The position numbers and the translations under genes are program-made. Shown here one piece after another: positions 35,301-48,412 of a stretch of DNA of 64,000 nt. The notes under the pieces were generated by a model. The model made no database searches, was not told the DNA's origin, and saw only the letters and a program-made list of their open reading frames with translations. The stretch lies in assembly GCA_900239685.1 (NCBI GenBank), contig OENT01000381.1:1-64000 (forward strand), read 5' to 3'. The stretch comes from Rotaria macrura (taxonomy: Eukaryota > Rotifera > Eurotatoria > Philodinida > Philodinidae). Each line of letters opens with the position of its first letter. Position 1 is the first letter of the stretch.

Positions 35301-37396
35301 TTTTAATACGAGCTTTTATTATTGTATTTCCGGCAAAATCTGTGTCTTCTTTTGCGTTTTGCTCCGGATGTCTTGAGAGAAACAGTTATAAATTATTTTT
35401 GGATTCTTGGGTCCCTGGAAATTAGGACGAAAGTCAGAAAACTGACTTGATTTTCTGAAACACTTTTTTGATTAAAAATTCTTGAAAAATATAGGACATA
35501 ATTAATAAAAATTTTTCTTGGGAAATTTTGTGAAACACGATCTAAAAGGAGTATTGAATTATATAAGATAGAAATTTCTACTCCGCCGCCCCCCTCCCCT
35601 TTCCAAAAAAAGAACGTTACAGTCAGGCTTGTGCATCATCAGGCACTGTTACAGACAGAGACCCCCACCCCATAGATGGTTACTGACAAGATTCAAGCTA
35701 CTATGGAAATTTATGGAAAACGAAAATCTTGTTCGAGATTGTCTAAAGGAATCCCTTCTTGAAGTTCTATATTGCTAAGTAAATAATGATGAAGTAACAT
35801 AGATCAGTATAAAAGGGAGTAGTACTTTTGGAGAATCTGTAAGGACGGGTACTTCTTGTTTGACGTTTAAATCCCACAGTGATTCTGCTAAGAGCTATTT
35901 GCGCTGGAACATAATAGAACAGTCCTGATCTTTTATTGCGGGCAGGCGTTTAAAGTTCAGAGTGTATTTTGAAAAAGGTGAAAGAAAATCTTACTAGATC
36001 GATTCAGGTTCATCTTTCGCTTTAACACAACGTTAAATATTTTCTCAATAATTCGGCCATCGTCGTTTCTTATTTGATAACATCCAATCGTATTGCTAGA
36101 TTCTGAATACAAGATTCAGAAGAATAAGCATGATAAACAAACACGAGAATAGAGTAAATGTACTTGCGAAGACTATCGAATTGGAGAGTGAAAGTGTATT
36201 CCACAACGGCTTTCCGTTTCGTTCGAGTAAACAAGCCAAACGGCTTGTTTCAAAGGTTGTTGCAGGTGCGTATTTGTTGGTCAAATCACAGAACAGTGTT
36301 TTCTTTTTCTTCGGGTCCTGCTCCGAATCACGAAGAGCATATATTTTCAAGTCGAGACTACACATGAAGATGATTACACAAGAAAAGAAAAATAGTCTAG
36401 TTACTTGTGCCCTTCAGTAAATATCTTATCAGTGAGTGATATGCTGATGGACTTCTGTTTAGGTTAACTTCTATAAAAAAAATACATGAGTTCAAGTCTT
36501 TATTAAAACTCGTATTTAGAAACTTAGTCTTTTACTTACGATTTTGGCGTGGCATTCATAGTCACTTCATCGTCTGCTGAATCCGATTGGTTATCTTTGT
36601 TGTTTGTATCAAGGGCAAACTCTCTCTTAGGATCATAAACGAGCCGACGAGTTCCATTTATGCAGAATTCATACAAGAGAAATATGAGTAATCTGTATGC
36701 TGAGTGCTCGTTTTTTGGAATGTTTTGAGTAACCTTTAGAACAAAAATTTCACGTAATGCTTTCAGTCCGATTCATCTTTGATATTTACCTTGAGCGTAG
36801 GCAACTCAGAGTTGCACCTATTACTTTTATCTTTAAATCCTTGAAGTTTTACCATAGTATCAGATATGTACTGATGTCGCTGAACTTCGTTGATGTTTCT
36901 TATTAGTATAGCTGGATTGGTTTCATTGCTCGTCACGTGAGCGTCGTTGCACAACGGAGTCAAATCAATTTTAGATGATATGACTTCAGCTTCAGCCTTG
37001 AGCTCCTCGACGGTTGACTTTCGCTCTGTAATAGTAGAAAATTCTTTGAAATAGAAGTAGCGAAAAATAAAGGGTACAATTGAATCTGAAATTCTTACTT
37101 TGTGTTTCGACGACGCGTAGTTCAATGTTCAATAATGCTGATTGCATTTGATTAGCATGTATTCGTTCATTGATAACATATGGTTTGTATTCAGTCAGAT
37201 AGTCATCATCGAATATGACGAAATTGCCATATTTACTTTTGATTTCAAGATGAAAGCTATCATTGCTTCTTAAGGTCGAGATATAATCGATGAAGTTCTG
37301 AAGAGAGCTTTTAGCGTTGAATCTATTGGTTTGCTTTGTAAACTGAATTCCATTTGAGTTCGTAAAATGAATCAATGTGTCAATGTTGACAGCCAT
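32315..37396 (-). CDS. Nine-exon gene of unrecognised family, with one in-frame TGA
   Basis: Exons in order of transcription: 37396-37099, 37025-36790, 36733-36540, 36357-36164, 36102-35995, 35154-34910, 34855-34765, 34703-34582, 32551-32315. They total 1725 nt (575 codons) and the phase matches at all eight junctions. Codon 391 is TGA (35014-35012) in exon 6; otherwise the frame is open. I recognise no domain. The N-terminal part is a globular-looking alpha/beta region (IHFTNSNGIQFTKQTNRF), then a KR-rich helix. The middle has LFCDLTNKYAPATTF and IGCYQIRNDDGRIIEKIF, followed by a basic tract (LKRKMNLNR, PKVARRQNNN) that could be a nuclear signal. The C-terminal third is Gln/Thr/Ser-rich with acidic patches (TTTTPEEDFFDYD). 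This layout would suit a transcription regulator, but that is only inference. Because of the TGA it may be a recently disabled allele. Confidence 0.68.
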
Positions 37397-39466
37397 AGTA
37401 AAAAGAATTGATTCTCCGGTTTTATTTGATTCTGCAGTATTCAAACGTGAACGAAATGCATAATCAAGACTTGAAGTTTGGATTTTGATATCAAAAAGAC
37501 CAGTTATATTTGATTTTTTTCATCATTAGAAGAAGTAACGTATGGGCATAGAGAGTAAGAATTAATAAGTGAACATTTTTATAAGTTACTTTTGATATTA
37601 CATTAATAGGTTTATGTAACAAGCTATTGGAAAGTAATTATTGCATGCTGTGTTCAGGCTTTCACTAGTTATATTGACAAAAACTTTATGTTTACCTACT
37701 ACTCTATGCCAAAGTCGATTTTTCTGATTACACCCAAAATTCAAGACCACAAATAAATGAGAATTAAAATGTACGATCAAATTTGAACTCAAAACCTCCC
37801 CATCTGAACAGTTTGGAGTAATTAAATGATAATATCTTACACTTTTTTCGTATCATTTTCCTCTCATTCTCTAATCCAAGATGTCTAACAGATCCTGAAA
37901 AGATTTTAAACTCTATCTTTCGAACACAGAGTACAAGCACAGTTTTAGAGATCCTGTCTGATAGGTGTAATGACATACTACTAGATAGCTGAAAGGCTGC
38001 AAATTTATCATTTAGCAATGACTGAGGGACGGTAACTGTATCGGTGCGTTATTTTCTCAAATTCTAAGTAAATGCCAATTAATAATATGCGATGCAAAAG
38101 GAGTGAGACTTGTATAGATGCGCTATAACTTCAATAAATATACGTTAGAATACAATATACTCGTTAGTTACAAACCTTTTCGCTCTACAATGTATCTATT
38201 AACAAAAGACGAGATGAATAGAGATTATATTCATTTCCATCGCGTATCATTCATTAAAGCACAGAGCATACTTCATAATATAACATGATAGTGTTGTTGT
38301 AATCCCTCAATATTTTCCGATGCAATAAATTTTAAACCTTGCAGTTAATAAGTCGTATAACGATAAAAAAGTTTAGAAAAACCTTCAAATGCGATAGTCC
38401 AATATTAAGTTGAAGATATAAATTATGACATGCTTTTATATATTCGTGGTGTCTTCTACATAGACACAAGCATTACCCTCAATTGGTTAATAATTTGTCA
38501 TCAACCCTGTAGGAATGTTTCATCAACATCGTTGGAACGATTTTTGGTTTAAACCTACGAGATAACATTGAGTCATGACTCATGAGAATGACAAAACCAA
38601 TTGTATTTACAGGTTTTTTGAGAATCGTTTAGTGTCGAGTGTTACAGAGGGCGCACAGTGCAACTATTGTAACATTAGGGATTATTGATTGTCTCTTTTG
38701 CAATATACACTCTCGTACCTTTCAATGAGTCTTTTCTATAAAAAACAAAATTTTGCCCCGTTCACCCTTCTCAAGACAAAATTAGAACAGCATCATGTAA
38801 TAGAAAGGGCTACTTGAAATAGATCACGATAACACGGACAGTATGATTCACAAGAAACTCAATTCGATTGTAATTAATTTTGATCCGAAATATCGATTAA
38901 AATACGAGTATTTTAGATACTTGTTTCTATTTAAAACACACCAACCAGTAAAAAAATCGCACAATAATAGGCGTAACTCTGGGAGGAATCTTCGTAATAA
39001 GTTCATCATATTGAGAAGCCCAACTTAAATAGAATGCCTTCATAAAAGGCCGATTTATTGGAACAAATTTAGTTTCAGTGATTTTTAGCTACTTGATGAA
39101 TGATATTACAAAACAAGAAAGTATACTTGCTTCTTCATCTGTGTAGAGTACTTAATTCGAACACAAACCATGATGTGATTAAATCATCAGAAAAAAAACC
39201 ATATTTTTAAGTACACTTACGAAAAATAAAACTGTTGTCTATATTTTTCTTTAACTAATAGAGTTGCAAAGAAAGCCAACACCTTGATAATGACTACTAG
39301 TTTATTTTATTGTAGTCCGTATAGGTTTTGATGACTTATATTTAATTTTTTTTTCTGAGAAAAAATGTGTCGCTTAATTTTTGTTTCTAGTTCGATGCTT
39401 TTATTAATTCTGTGTTATATTTCAAAATATTGAAAGACAACCAATAGAACGAATAGAAAACAAAAA
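37397..39466. other. Intergenic, no supported gene
   Basis: AT-rich region between two minus-strand genes, which should include the promoter of the nine-exon gene just beyond 37396. Short open frames (37598-37792, 37764-38018, 38843-39028) lack support. Confidence 0.45.
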
Positions 39467-40648
39467 TTAGCAAATTAGATTCCATGGTTTTGTATTGAAG
39501 TAAACATGCATCGTTGTAAAACCACCAGCTTCATTATATTTGTCAGGCATACATGTTGGAACAGGTTTTAAAAATGACTAAAAATGAAAATATTATATCG
39601 AATAAATAGGAAAAAATCATATTCTTTCCACTTACAGTAATAGCTGATAGAGGTGGAAATTCAGTTCGTTTTGTATAATCAAATTTGCCGATTAGAGCCC
39701 AACCGAATCCTGTTAATTTACCCTTGTTGTACAGAAGAAAACCAGGAAAGAATGTCTCACAATTGGTATCAAGTCGATTATCATACCAATAATGAACGCC
39801 TAAATAGTTTTGATATTACATTTGTGTTCTTTTCTATGATGCTGATAGTTTACCCATGGATGGAAAACATGCACCTTGAACCCATTTTGCTTCGCTTGTT
39901 TGCGTTTGATTTATCGGTAAAAGGAACGAGTCAGCAATTGGATCACTACCATTTTGTAACCAAACACCTGTTCCTACAGTAAGTCTAGCACCTTGATTTG
40001 CATTCGCACCGGACGTACATATGGTTTTTGGGTCAACAAAATATGCTGTCAAGATGTATGCATCAATGCCAGCAACTATATCTCGATTAAACATTTTCTG
40101 TTGAGAGTATTTGTAAAATGTATCAGTAATCATCGTTGCTGGAACCTTTTTGTCGGCGAGAAAAAAGAAATGTACCATCAATAAATTACATGAAAATTTG
40201 ATTGACTTACACCCATTTGTAAGCCAGCAATAGAACCTTTGCTATCATAGATTAGGATTACACCGATATCTTTATCTTTTATGAAACGTTGTCCAAGAAA
40301 TTTTCCTAACAAGATATGTCTGGTTACGTAACAGTTGAACACCATAAATCAATAAATTTACCTTGACATTGACTTGAAATCTGTTCGAAACCATCCTTTT
40401 TGGCTTCTTCAATGGTTAGTGGTTGTTTCACAAAGTAATTAGAACTTAGAGGATTCGGACCCCATGTAAGACTCAACGATTCCCATTCAGGTCCAGAGCC
40501 ACTTCCAAATAGAAATCCACATGCTTTTCAATGAAAAAATAGATACTATATTGTCATTCATTCTTATTCAACATGTAAATTTTCTCTTATTCAAAATAAT
40601 ACTACCTGCATGGATGCATAAAAACCAAATTCCGAAATTTGCTTTCAT
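39467..40648 (-). CDS. Secreted protein of 288 aa, family not recognised
   Basis: Six exons: 40648-40606, 40523-40362, 40305-40211, 40145-39854, 39799-39636, 39577-39467; 867 nt, 288 aa, with consistent phases and introns of about 55-82 bp. A signal peptide is encoded across the first intron (MKANFGIWFLCIHA, then CGFLFGSGSG). The mature protein has no transmembrane segment. Blocks that look conserved and structured are SLTWGPNPLSSNYFVKQPLT, an IGVILIYDSKGSIAG strand pair, GACFPSMGVHYWYDN, and NCETFFPGFLLYNKGKLTGF. Six or more cysteines suggest disulphides. The well-kept intron phases and the aromatic-rich blocks argue for a real conserved extracellular protein, perhaps a two-domain enzyme or lectin-like fold, but I assign no function. 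Confidence 0.8.
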
Positions 40649-41250
40649 TGTGATACTGCAATATTATTGCTCTATCATCACTGCCTTTTATGGATCACTT
40701 ATTCGAAATTCGCACCTGTAGTAATTACTTTTTTAAATCAATTAATCTTTTCTTTTTTAAGTCGAGAGATAACTTGATTCTCTGACCAAATATATATATA
40801 TATTTTTTTTAATGATTCCATCAATCCGTATAAAAAAAGAAAAGAGTGAAAGAAGATACATGAATAACGTTATAAGAAGCGGACACATACATAATCATCT
40901 ATGTAGTTTGATCCTAGGACAAAAAGAAAAAGACAAAAAAGTAGAGAAAAAATTTATGCAAGTATACAGAAGAGAATGAAAAACCAGCATTTGATCAAAT
41001 GTACAAAAAACGGCTTGATGGTGGATGAACAAAAAGATGAGAATTGAGAACATAGAAAGAGAGACCGAACAAGAGAAAAAAATATATATGTATATAAGTA
41101 TGAAGAAGCCCATTTTCTGTTTAAAGTTTAATTTTTTTTATTGCAAACTGACTGTAATGAAAGGGCAAAAATAAACAACATGCGCATTCCCCCAATGGCA
41201 CTTATTTAGATAACGGAATTTAAGAAAGCGAACAAATTACGAGAAAATCA
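40649..41250. other. Intergenic between two minus-strand genes
   Basis: The stretch contains the 3' region of the FRMD4-like gene, with AATAAA on the minus strand at 41142-41137, and the upstream region of the secreted-protein gene. A (TA)n run is at about 40791-40802. A purine-rich AGAAAAAG tract covers about 40920-41090. No gene. Confidence 0.6.
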
Positions 41251-44200
41251 TCACACAAGAGTAGCAGAATTTCCATGATTGTTGTTAAGCCAACCAAGAA
41301 CATCATCAGAAAATTCTTCAGCAACATGTAAACTTCCAGAATTAGGTCTAAGTAATGAAAAAAAGAAACAAATTTTATAAATTGAATAACAGCTCTCTCA
41401 AAGGTATAACTGAGCTTTCGAAATTTAAATGCAATCTTCTTCGTTTTTAAACACTACATTTTATCAATGCTTAATATTCGTATTTATTTATGATAGGTTT
41501 CATTACCTGACGAAAGTTGATTGTATATTACTCTATTGATCGTGGTTGGAAAAAAACAAACTGTCTGATAGTTCAAATTCAAATCTTGAACTATCGAAAT
41601 TAAGAAATATCCACTTTTTTTGCAGTCATGTTACATTTGAGTACACTTCTCTCTTTGACATCAATTTTCTTCTATATGAGATGAATTCAATCGAAAAAAG
41701 TCAAGTTAAAACTAATTAAACAAAATTCTGCTAGTGGAAGATAGTAGATGTTGCTTACATAAATAGAAACAATCTAGACGTTAGTTTGTAAGAAAACATG
41801 CAAAATGCAAAGAATTCCTATTAAACAAACGTTGCTCATGCTTACCCTGACGATTGTGAACTCGACGATTGTGAACTATGTGGACGAAAAAGTAAGGCTG
41901 GTGATTGATTCTGATTATTTGTATTCAAACGTGTTGTTGGTACTTGAGATGTTGCTACCATTGAAGTTGATTGTGCACGATTATATGATTGTGGTGGACA
42001 TCTTGTTTGTGATGGGTACATATGTTCTAACCGTCGAACAAGTAATGGTGATGTATCGTATCGTTGCATCGATGGTTGAGGAGGAGCTAGTGGTGGTTTA
42101 TTTGTAAAGGTACCGTTATAGAAATTATCGGCGACGAGACCACGAATTGTTGTATGCGGATGTGTTGATACATCTTTCGAACCTGATATTGTATAGTAAC
42201 TATCTTTGGGTGCTGTTGATGATGTTGATGAATCAAAATGTGGCTGAAAGACAGATGGTGGGGGACGACGGGATCGGGTTGATGATGATGTTACTGGCAA
42301 TGGTGGTGGTATTGAATCAATCTGATCAAATGATGTTTGTTGTTGTTGTTGAAGTACATTACCAACATTAACAACAGTTGACGTTGTATTTGTTTGTGTT
42401 GGCAATGTTGGTGTTAAATGATAAAAATCATGGGCTGGATTATCATTTTTAGTGATACGGTCATGTTCATCATTGATAATCGTGCCATGTAATGTTGGTT
42501 GGGATACCTTACTATGTTTATTACGTTCAAGACTACCGTATATATCTGTGTGGCTTGATTTCATATGCGTTTTTGACATGCTAGAATTAATGGATGAATT
42601 ATGTGGTACACCACGTATGTGTCGTCTATCAAGACTACGCATATGGGATGATTGTTGTTGTTGTTGTTGTGATTGTTGTGATTGTTCATCAGGCATTGTA
42701 TTACTTGTGGATATAGTCTTTTGTCCTTGACGAGAACTATTTTGATTTTTACGATCACGCACTCTATTACGAGATGCATTATTTGAAGTGGTAGGAGGTT
42801 GAAGAATATATGCTGTATGCTGTTGATGTAGCTGTTGACGATTAGTTGATGAATCAGGAGTTAGATTACTACTAGCAAGACGATCAGATGATTGACTACG
42901 ATGAAAAAGAAAAATTAATAAGATTAGATCATTCTCTAGTTTTTTGTATTTGACTATTATCTATCATAGATATTAACGATACCTTCTATCTAAATTTGGA
43001 GATACTAAAACTTGAGTATCGAATTCAGCTATATGGTCATCTGTGACAACTGGTGGGACAGTAGTACGTTGGTTATTGACCAATGCTCGTTTATATGACG
43101 AAGTACGATTCAATTGCTAAAATAAAAAAATCATATTCTTTGTTTTGTTTCGAGACAAAAATATTTTCAATGATAATTTACGGTCGGTGAAGGACTCTTT
43201 TTACGCTGTTGATACCGTTGTATATAAGAATTAGGAGGTGGACTACCACTTGTAGCTGTTGATGATTTGACTAAGGAATAGATTTTATTTAAATTTACAA
43301 AAAATAATACGAAATTATATTTAGTATTTTCAATACTTGGACTAGTGTCGGCATATGGATAGCGAGTATTGATTTCTTTTTGTACAGTATCGATTAGTTT
43401 TGTTAATCGATCGAGCTAGAACGTATAATAGTATATGAGGATTCTATTTGCAACGACGATGAATCAATTTACTTTTTCTTTCACACATGTATAAAATTCA
43501 AAACGTTGTTTCAAAACAGAGTCCAATAAATTTGAATTGCCTTTTGCTTGATCATGTAATAGTTTTTTTGCACATATTACTATTTTACTTTGAATTTCAT
43601 GCTCTTGCTTCAATTGATGTAGTCTCGCTGTCTATAGAATGAAGATAATTGATTTTAAAAAAATTTACAAACGAATAGAAAACAACACAAGCACAAATAA
43701 CAGAAGTTACACTAACATCTCAGATCAATATATATTTTCCATTCATTGATTGTAACTCAAGCTTACTTTTGTCCTCGAAAATTGATCTTGAGTTAGATAC
43801 ATTCACATCATATAGAATTCTTCAACTGTATATAATGTCGTTAGGGTACGATAACCAACAAGCTAAGATCAGAAATAGTATATGTACAATGTCCTTTTAT
43901 GAAAATCGATGACGAAAAACTCAAACGACATAGACGTAAAAATTTTTGGATCCTAGCTTTCTTCTTCTCCGTAGGTGACAGCAACGTAACTAGTAGTTGA
44001 TCACGGATAAGAAACAAATAATACATCACATATGTGATGAATTCTATTGATAGAAGATCAAAGACCGTATATAAATAATGTCTCGTTATAATACGTGAAT
44101 GAATTCATTGTCACATTTGTTGAGGATTAAGTAAAATGATGGCGAAAAAAGAAATGTATCACAAAATACAACAATCTTCTTGTGATTAGCAAAAATATCT

Positions 44201-47200
44201 CTTTCGCTATGTTTGCTTTTCAATCGAGAAGTATGATTTAAAAGTTTTATGATTCAAAATCTTCTCGAAAACTGTTGCATAGATTTTACCCAATGAAAGT
44301 TTCATTTTCAAACAAAACATTAATTGGATTCGACATATTTATACAAGATGCAAATTTCTTTCCGGACAACATGGGACAAGTAATAGAGGCATGTTTTAAT
44401 TTTGATGAATTATGATTTTCCTACTATTAGTCAAAGGAATCAACGAAGTTTATGCTTTTTCTTCGCTTGAAATCGAGGTATACAACAAACTGGGCAATAT
44501 TAGTAGAGCAATTTGACGAAAAATTTTGTCCTCCTTTTCGTTCCTATTCAAGGTATTGAAAAATCTATTTTTCAATCACATTCAAGTGCTTTTGTTGAAG
44601 CTGAGCGTTTTAAATTTGCCATCAAGATTTTTTTCTCTCGATTTGATTGCTGCTGAAGCTTAAACTATTAAGATTTTATCAAAAACATGTCGGTCTTCTT
44701 ATTCATTCAGATAAATATTTGTATGAAAGATTAATGAAATCTTAGTTGCACGTCTTCTTCAGGCAATCATGCATTGAGAATTCGATTATATTCTCTGGAG
44801 AAATAACTACAGATCGACGATTTTTGATCTATAATTTGTTTTTATGATAATCTGACTTATATGATTGTCTGGAAATTCTTCACTGATTTGTTCGTATGTC
44901 AATTGACTCAGTTATTATAATATAGATCGGATTTGTCTCAAGGTCAAGAGTTTGCGGATCACGATAAATATTCGTCTCCGTAGTATGTTTCTAGGGGATT
45001 ATTGTTAATTGTTGATATTTCTCAAGATAATTGAATGAAATGTATATATATATATATATATATATATGTTACTAAATTATTAGTAAAATTTTAGTTCTCT
45101 TTTACCTCTTGCACTTGTTCGTTTAATAATTCATCAACAACATGGTATTTTAACTCTTTCTGTAGTTCACTATCATGAATATTAGCATGCTCGTCTGATG
45201 TTCCACCAGTTACTTGCTAAACAAACGGAAAATAAAACAAATCAATAAAACTCTATCGATAGCCTTTAAATTAGACAAACATTTTCAAGTACACAGATTA
45301 AACCGAAATCTTTCATTTTTTCATTTAATAAACTTTCTAATTGTTGTTTACGCGTTTTCATTAAATCGATCAATTGTTCAACGTCAGCTTCGATTTGTTC
45401 ATTTTGTACAACATTTATTGAGGCTAAAATAGAGAATGGAAAACAAAGTAAATTGAATGAAAATTACTTTTGTTTATTTTTCTTACCACTATTCGATCGA
45501 GATAACGAACCATTCGGTATCGTATTATCAATAGTCAGCGTTATTGATGAATTATTTAATTCGTGTACAAGATCATTGATTTGTAAAGATTGATTTTGCT
45601 ATGAAAAACAAAAACATGACATCATATATCAATGTAGTCTCAACATACACGACAATTTCTTTTATCCAAATAAAATTGATGTTGCGATACAGCCATAGAC
45701 CAAATTGCTTTACAATATTGTGGAGAGTTGGTAAACCAAGCACGAACTTTAATATTTGGTGTTGGAGGGATTCGACGACCTGTTGACATTCTTGAAAAGA
45801 AAGAGAAAAAAGCGCATGATTGAAAGCGAATTTTTTTTTTTTAAATTTATAAAATCTCTACTGTGTTGATGGATCATGCATAGCATCAATAAGTTTATCA
45901 TCGGTATCAGTAGCATTAGCAGCATTTGTAGGAATTGATGATGATGATAAAAAATGTGTATTTCTGTTCAAAGTAGATAGATAAGAAATGAATTGCAAAC
46001 TGTATAAACAAAGATATTTTTTCATACTCTAAATCATGAACTTCTAATGAAAATTTTCTATCACGATAATATAAATTTTCTAATTGCCTCCAATAATAAA
46101 TCTAAGACAAGCGAAATAAAGTTCGTTTGACATTAATTTTGAATATAAAATATTTACTTTCACAGGTGTTTCGCGATCATGATAATTATATACAGATATT
46201 CCAATAAATGATATGCCCAAATAGGCATGAACATTGTTTTTATTCTAAATTTTAAATCGTATTAATTGTCAATGTCTTTATCAAAAATGTTGAATCTTAC
46301 TCGAACAAGAAAATAATGTGAACCGTATGATGGTAGATTCTCAGCTAACATCATGTATCTAATTGAACAAAGATTTGAAATGAATTTCTGTTCTTTTGAC
46401 ATCAAGTCATCATATCTTACTTAACAATACATAGGCCACGTGCAAGTTCACGACATGCTTTATAATGATTAATTATTTGATCTTCACTATAAGAAATAAA
46501 ATGAGAATAGAATTCATGTGAAGAATATGTTTAAATAAAGATTTATTCTACCAATATCTTCTTGATATATTTCTTTCAATAACACGTTTAGGTAAAACAC
46601 ACACACGTTTTATTATATTGATAGCTGCTTCATCACTAAAACAAACATTGAATGTCATTAAAAAATAATTGAAAAACACCTGCTTACTTTGTATAATCAC
46701 CAGCTACAGCTTGTACAACAAGGCCCGCTAATTGAAATAACGTATTATCATTCGTATCGATGATGCCCTATTATGATCATATATCATGAAATTTATTTTA
46801 AACTCAATGAATTTTCGTATTACTCGATAAATCGCAAAGCGTGTCGATAAAAAGAAAAGCATGACTGTTGTTGCATTTTGTAGCCATAAGAATGATTTAA
46901 ATACAAATCTAATTAATTATTAATAAGGAATATAAAAAAATGTAAATTCAAATAGTGAAAAGAAAAAATCTATACCTGACAGCAAAATACAGAACAGGAG
47001 GCGATGTATCACGTTTAAATACTTCTTGATCGAATAATTTCTTATCAGATGGAAGCCACATACGTTCATCGCTTGAAAAAGAAAAGCAAGTTTATAATTA
47101 AGGCATATTCATTTAAAACTATAATCCAATATCATTAAAGCGGAAAAGAAGGTTTGCCCAATTTCATTAAAAGTATTATGTCAAGTTTCAACTACTCTAC

Positions 47201-48412
47201 TGAAACAATCTATTATCGTCTTTCATCAACATAATTATCATTTCATGAATGTGACATTCTTTTCAAGAAAAATGATGAAATGTACGCTATTCAAAAACTT
47301 TGTCCAACCTTTGACAAATTACACTCATTCAACAGTCAAAATATAAAAGAAAACGGTCACGATTCCTTTCTTCTTCCGCATTAATATTCGAAGGCGTATA
47401 GAAGACCTCTAAACCTTTTACACAAATCGATACCAATATAACCACATAGAGCAAGATGTCAAATATTCAAAAAACGTCGTCCATATTAAGCTTTTTAGGA
47501 AGGAAAAAAAGCCAGTTTATGGTTGAAATGAATTTTATTTGTCAATGAATTAGAAATCGGTTCATTGAATACTCAATATTACACTATGCGAAAAACTGTA
47601 TATTGACTATCAAGAATAGTCGAGCACGTTTGTTGATTAGAAACATATTTTCATTTCTATAGACGAATAGAATCAATCGTAAATCTTGCTTTTTTGGAAA
47701 GCTTGTATTATTCTTGATAAAAAACTGATCAAATATAAAGCAATTACACAGTTTTACGAGAAACAAAAAACTACCGAATAATATGATTGTACATGTTGAT
47801 TGGAAGCAAATATTTGCAATTTTGAAAAGAAAATCCATCTTGCTGAAAAAAGGCAGAGAGACATTCAAAGGACTTTTTCAATACATATATCAATGTGTTG
47901 TTCTATTTTTTTTCTCTGTTATTTAAAAATGCATCTGCATGTCATGAATTACGTACTTTTCTTCATAATAAACACCGAAATATTCTGTTTCAGCTAGATG
48001 ATATTGCCGACTGATTTCGTTAATTAAATCGTTTACTGTTTGTTTGTTCTAATTTTAAAAATAACGAATGTCAAAAATTTATCGAAATGAATAACACTTA
48101 CATTCACAGATATTTCAAGTTTTCTATCATCTAATAGTTTCATTTGGCATCGTCGGTTCGTCTCCATCTATTATTGAAATAAGAACGAAAAGAAAAGCAT
48201 AAATCAAGAATAGATAAATAAAAATCAACTTAACAAAACAATATTCTTTTTCTTTTCTACTATCATTTTCTTACATGTGAAGAAGAAGATTCTAGGACTT
48301 GTGTTTTTCTTCTAATTTTTTTCTTTAATTGTTTTTTTGATGATATCATCGTCATGCTTGATGAAAGTATGCTTGGTGAAATATAGTATTTACTTTCTTT
48401 ATTACTAGTCAT
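41251..48412 (-). CDS. FRMD4: FERM domain-containing protein 4 (FRMD4A/B orthologue)
   Basis: Twenty-two exons, 3132 nt, 1043 aa, close to vertebrate FRMD4A. Exons: 48412-48275, 48167-48102, 48048-47957, 47071-46976, 46908-46824, 46767-46688, 46635-46552, 46486-46421, 46358-46301, 46244-46158, 46101-46028, 45963-45862, 45790-45649, 45598-45487, 45423-45293, 45216-45106, 43631-43473, 43415-43337, 43270-43182, 43116-42983, 42895-41846, 41347-41251. All phases agree. The FERM domain starts at about residue 47 (RRCQMKLLDDRKLEISV) and includes CEDQIINHYK, LPSYGSHYF and the FRMD4 signature WRQLENLYYRDRKFSLEVHD. It ends with IWSMAVSQHQFYLDK. A coiled-coil region follows (EQLIDLMKTRKQQLESLL, then LHQLKQEHEIQSK), then a long Ser/Gln/Pro-rich tail. 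The last residues ATLV fit a class I PDZ ligand. FRMD4 proteins link cytohesin, Arf6 and PAR3 at epithelial junctions; that role is inferred here. Confidence 0.93.
45039..45066. repeat. (TA)n microsatellite in an FRMD4 intron
   Basis: An uninterrupted TA run inside the 1.47-kb intron between exons 16 and 17, the largest intron of the gene. The rest of this intron shows no extra exon or element that I could recognise. Confidence 0.8.

Noticed and set aside
41805..42730. Plus-strand open frames opposite the large FRMD4 exon
   Set aside because: They mirror the CAA/CAG-rich coding exon on the other strand and have no splice or domain support.
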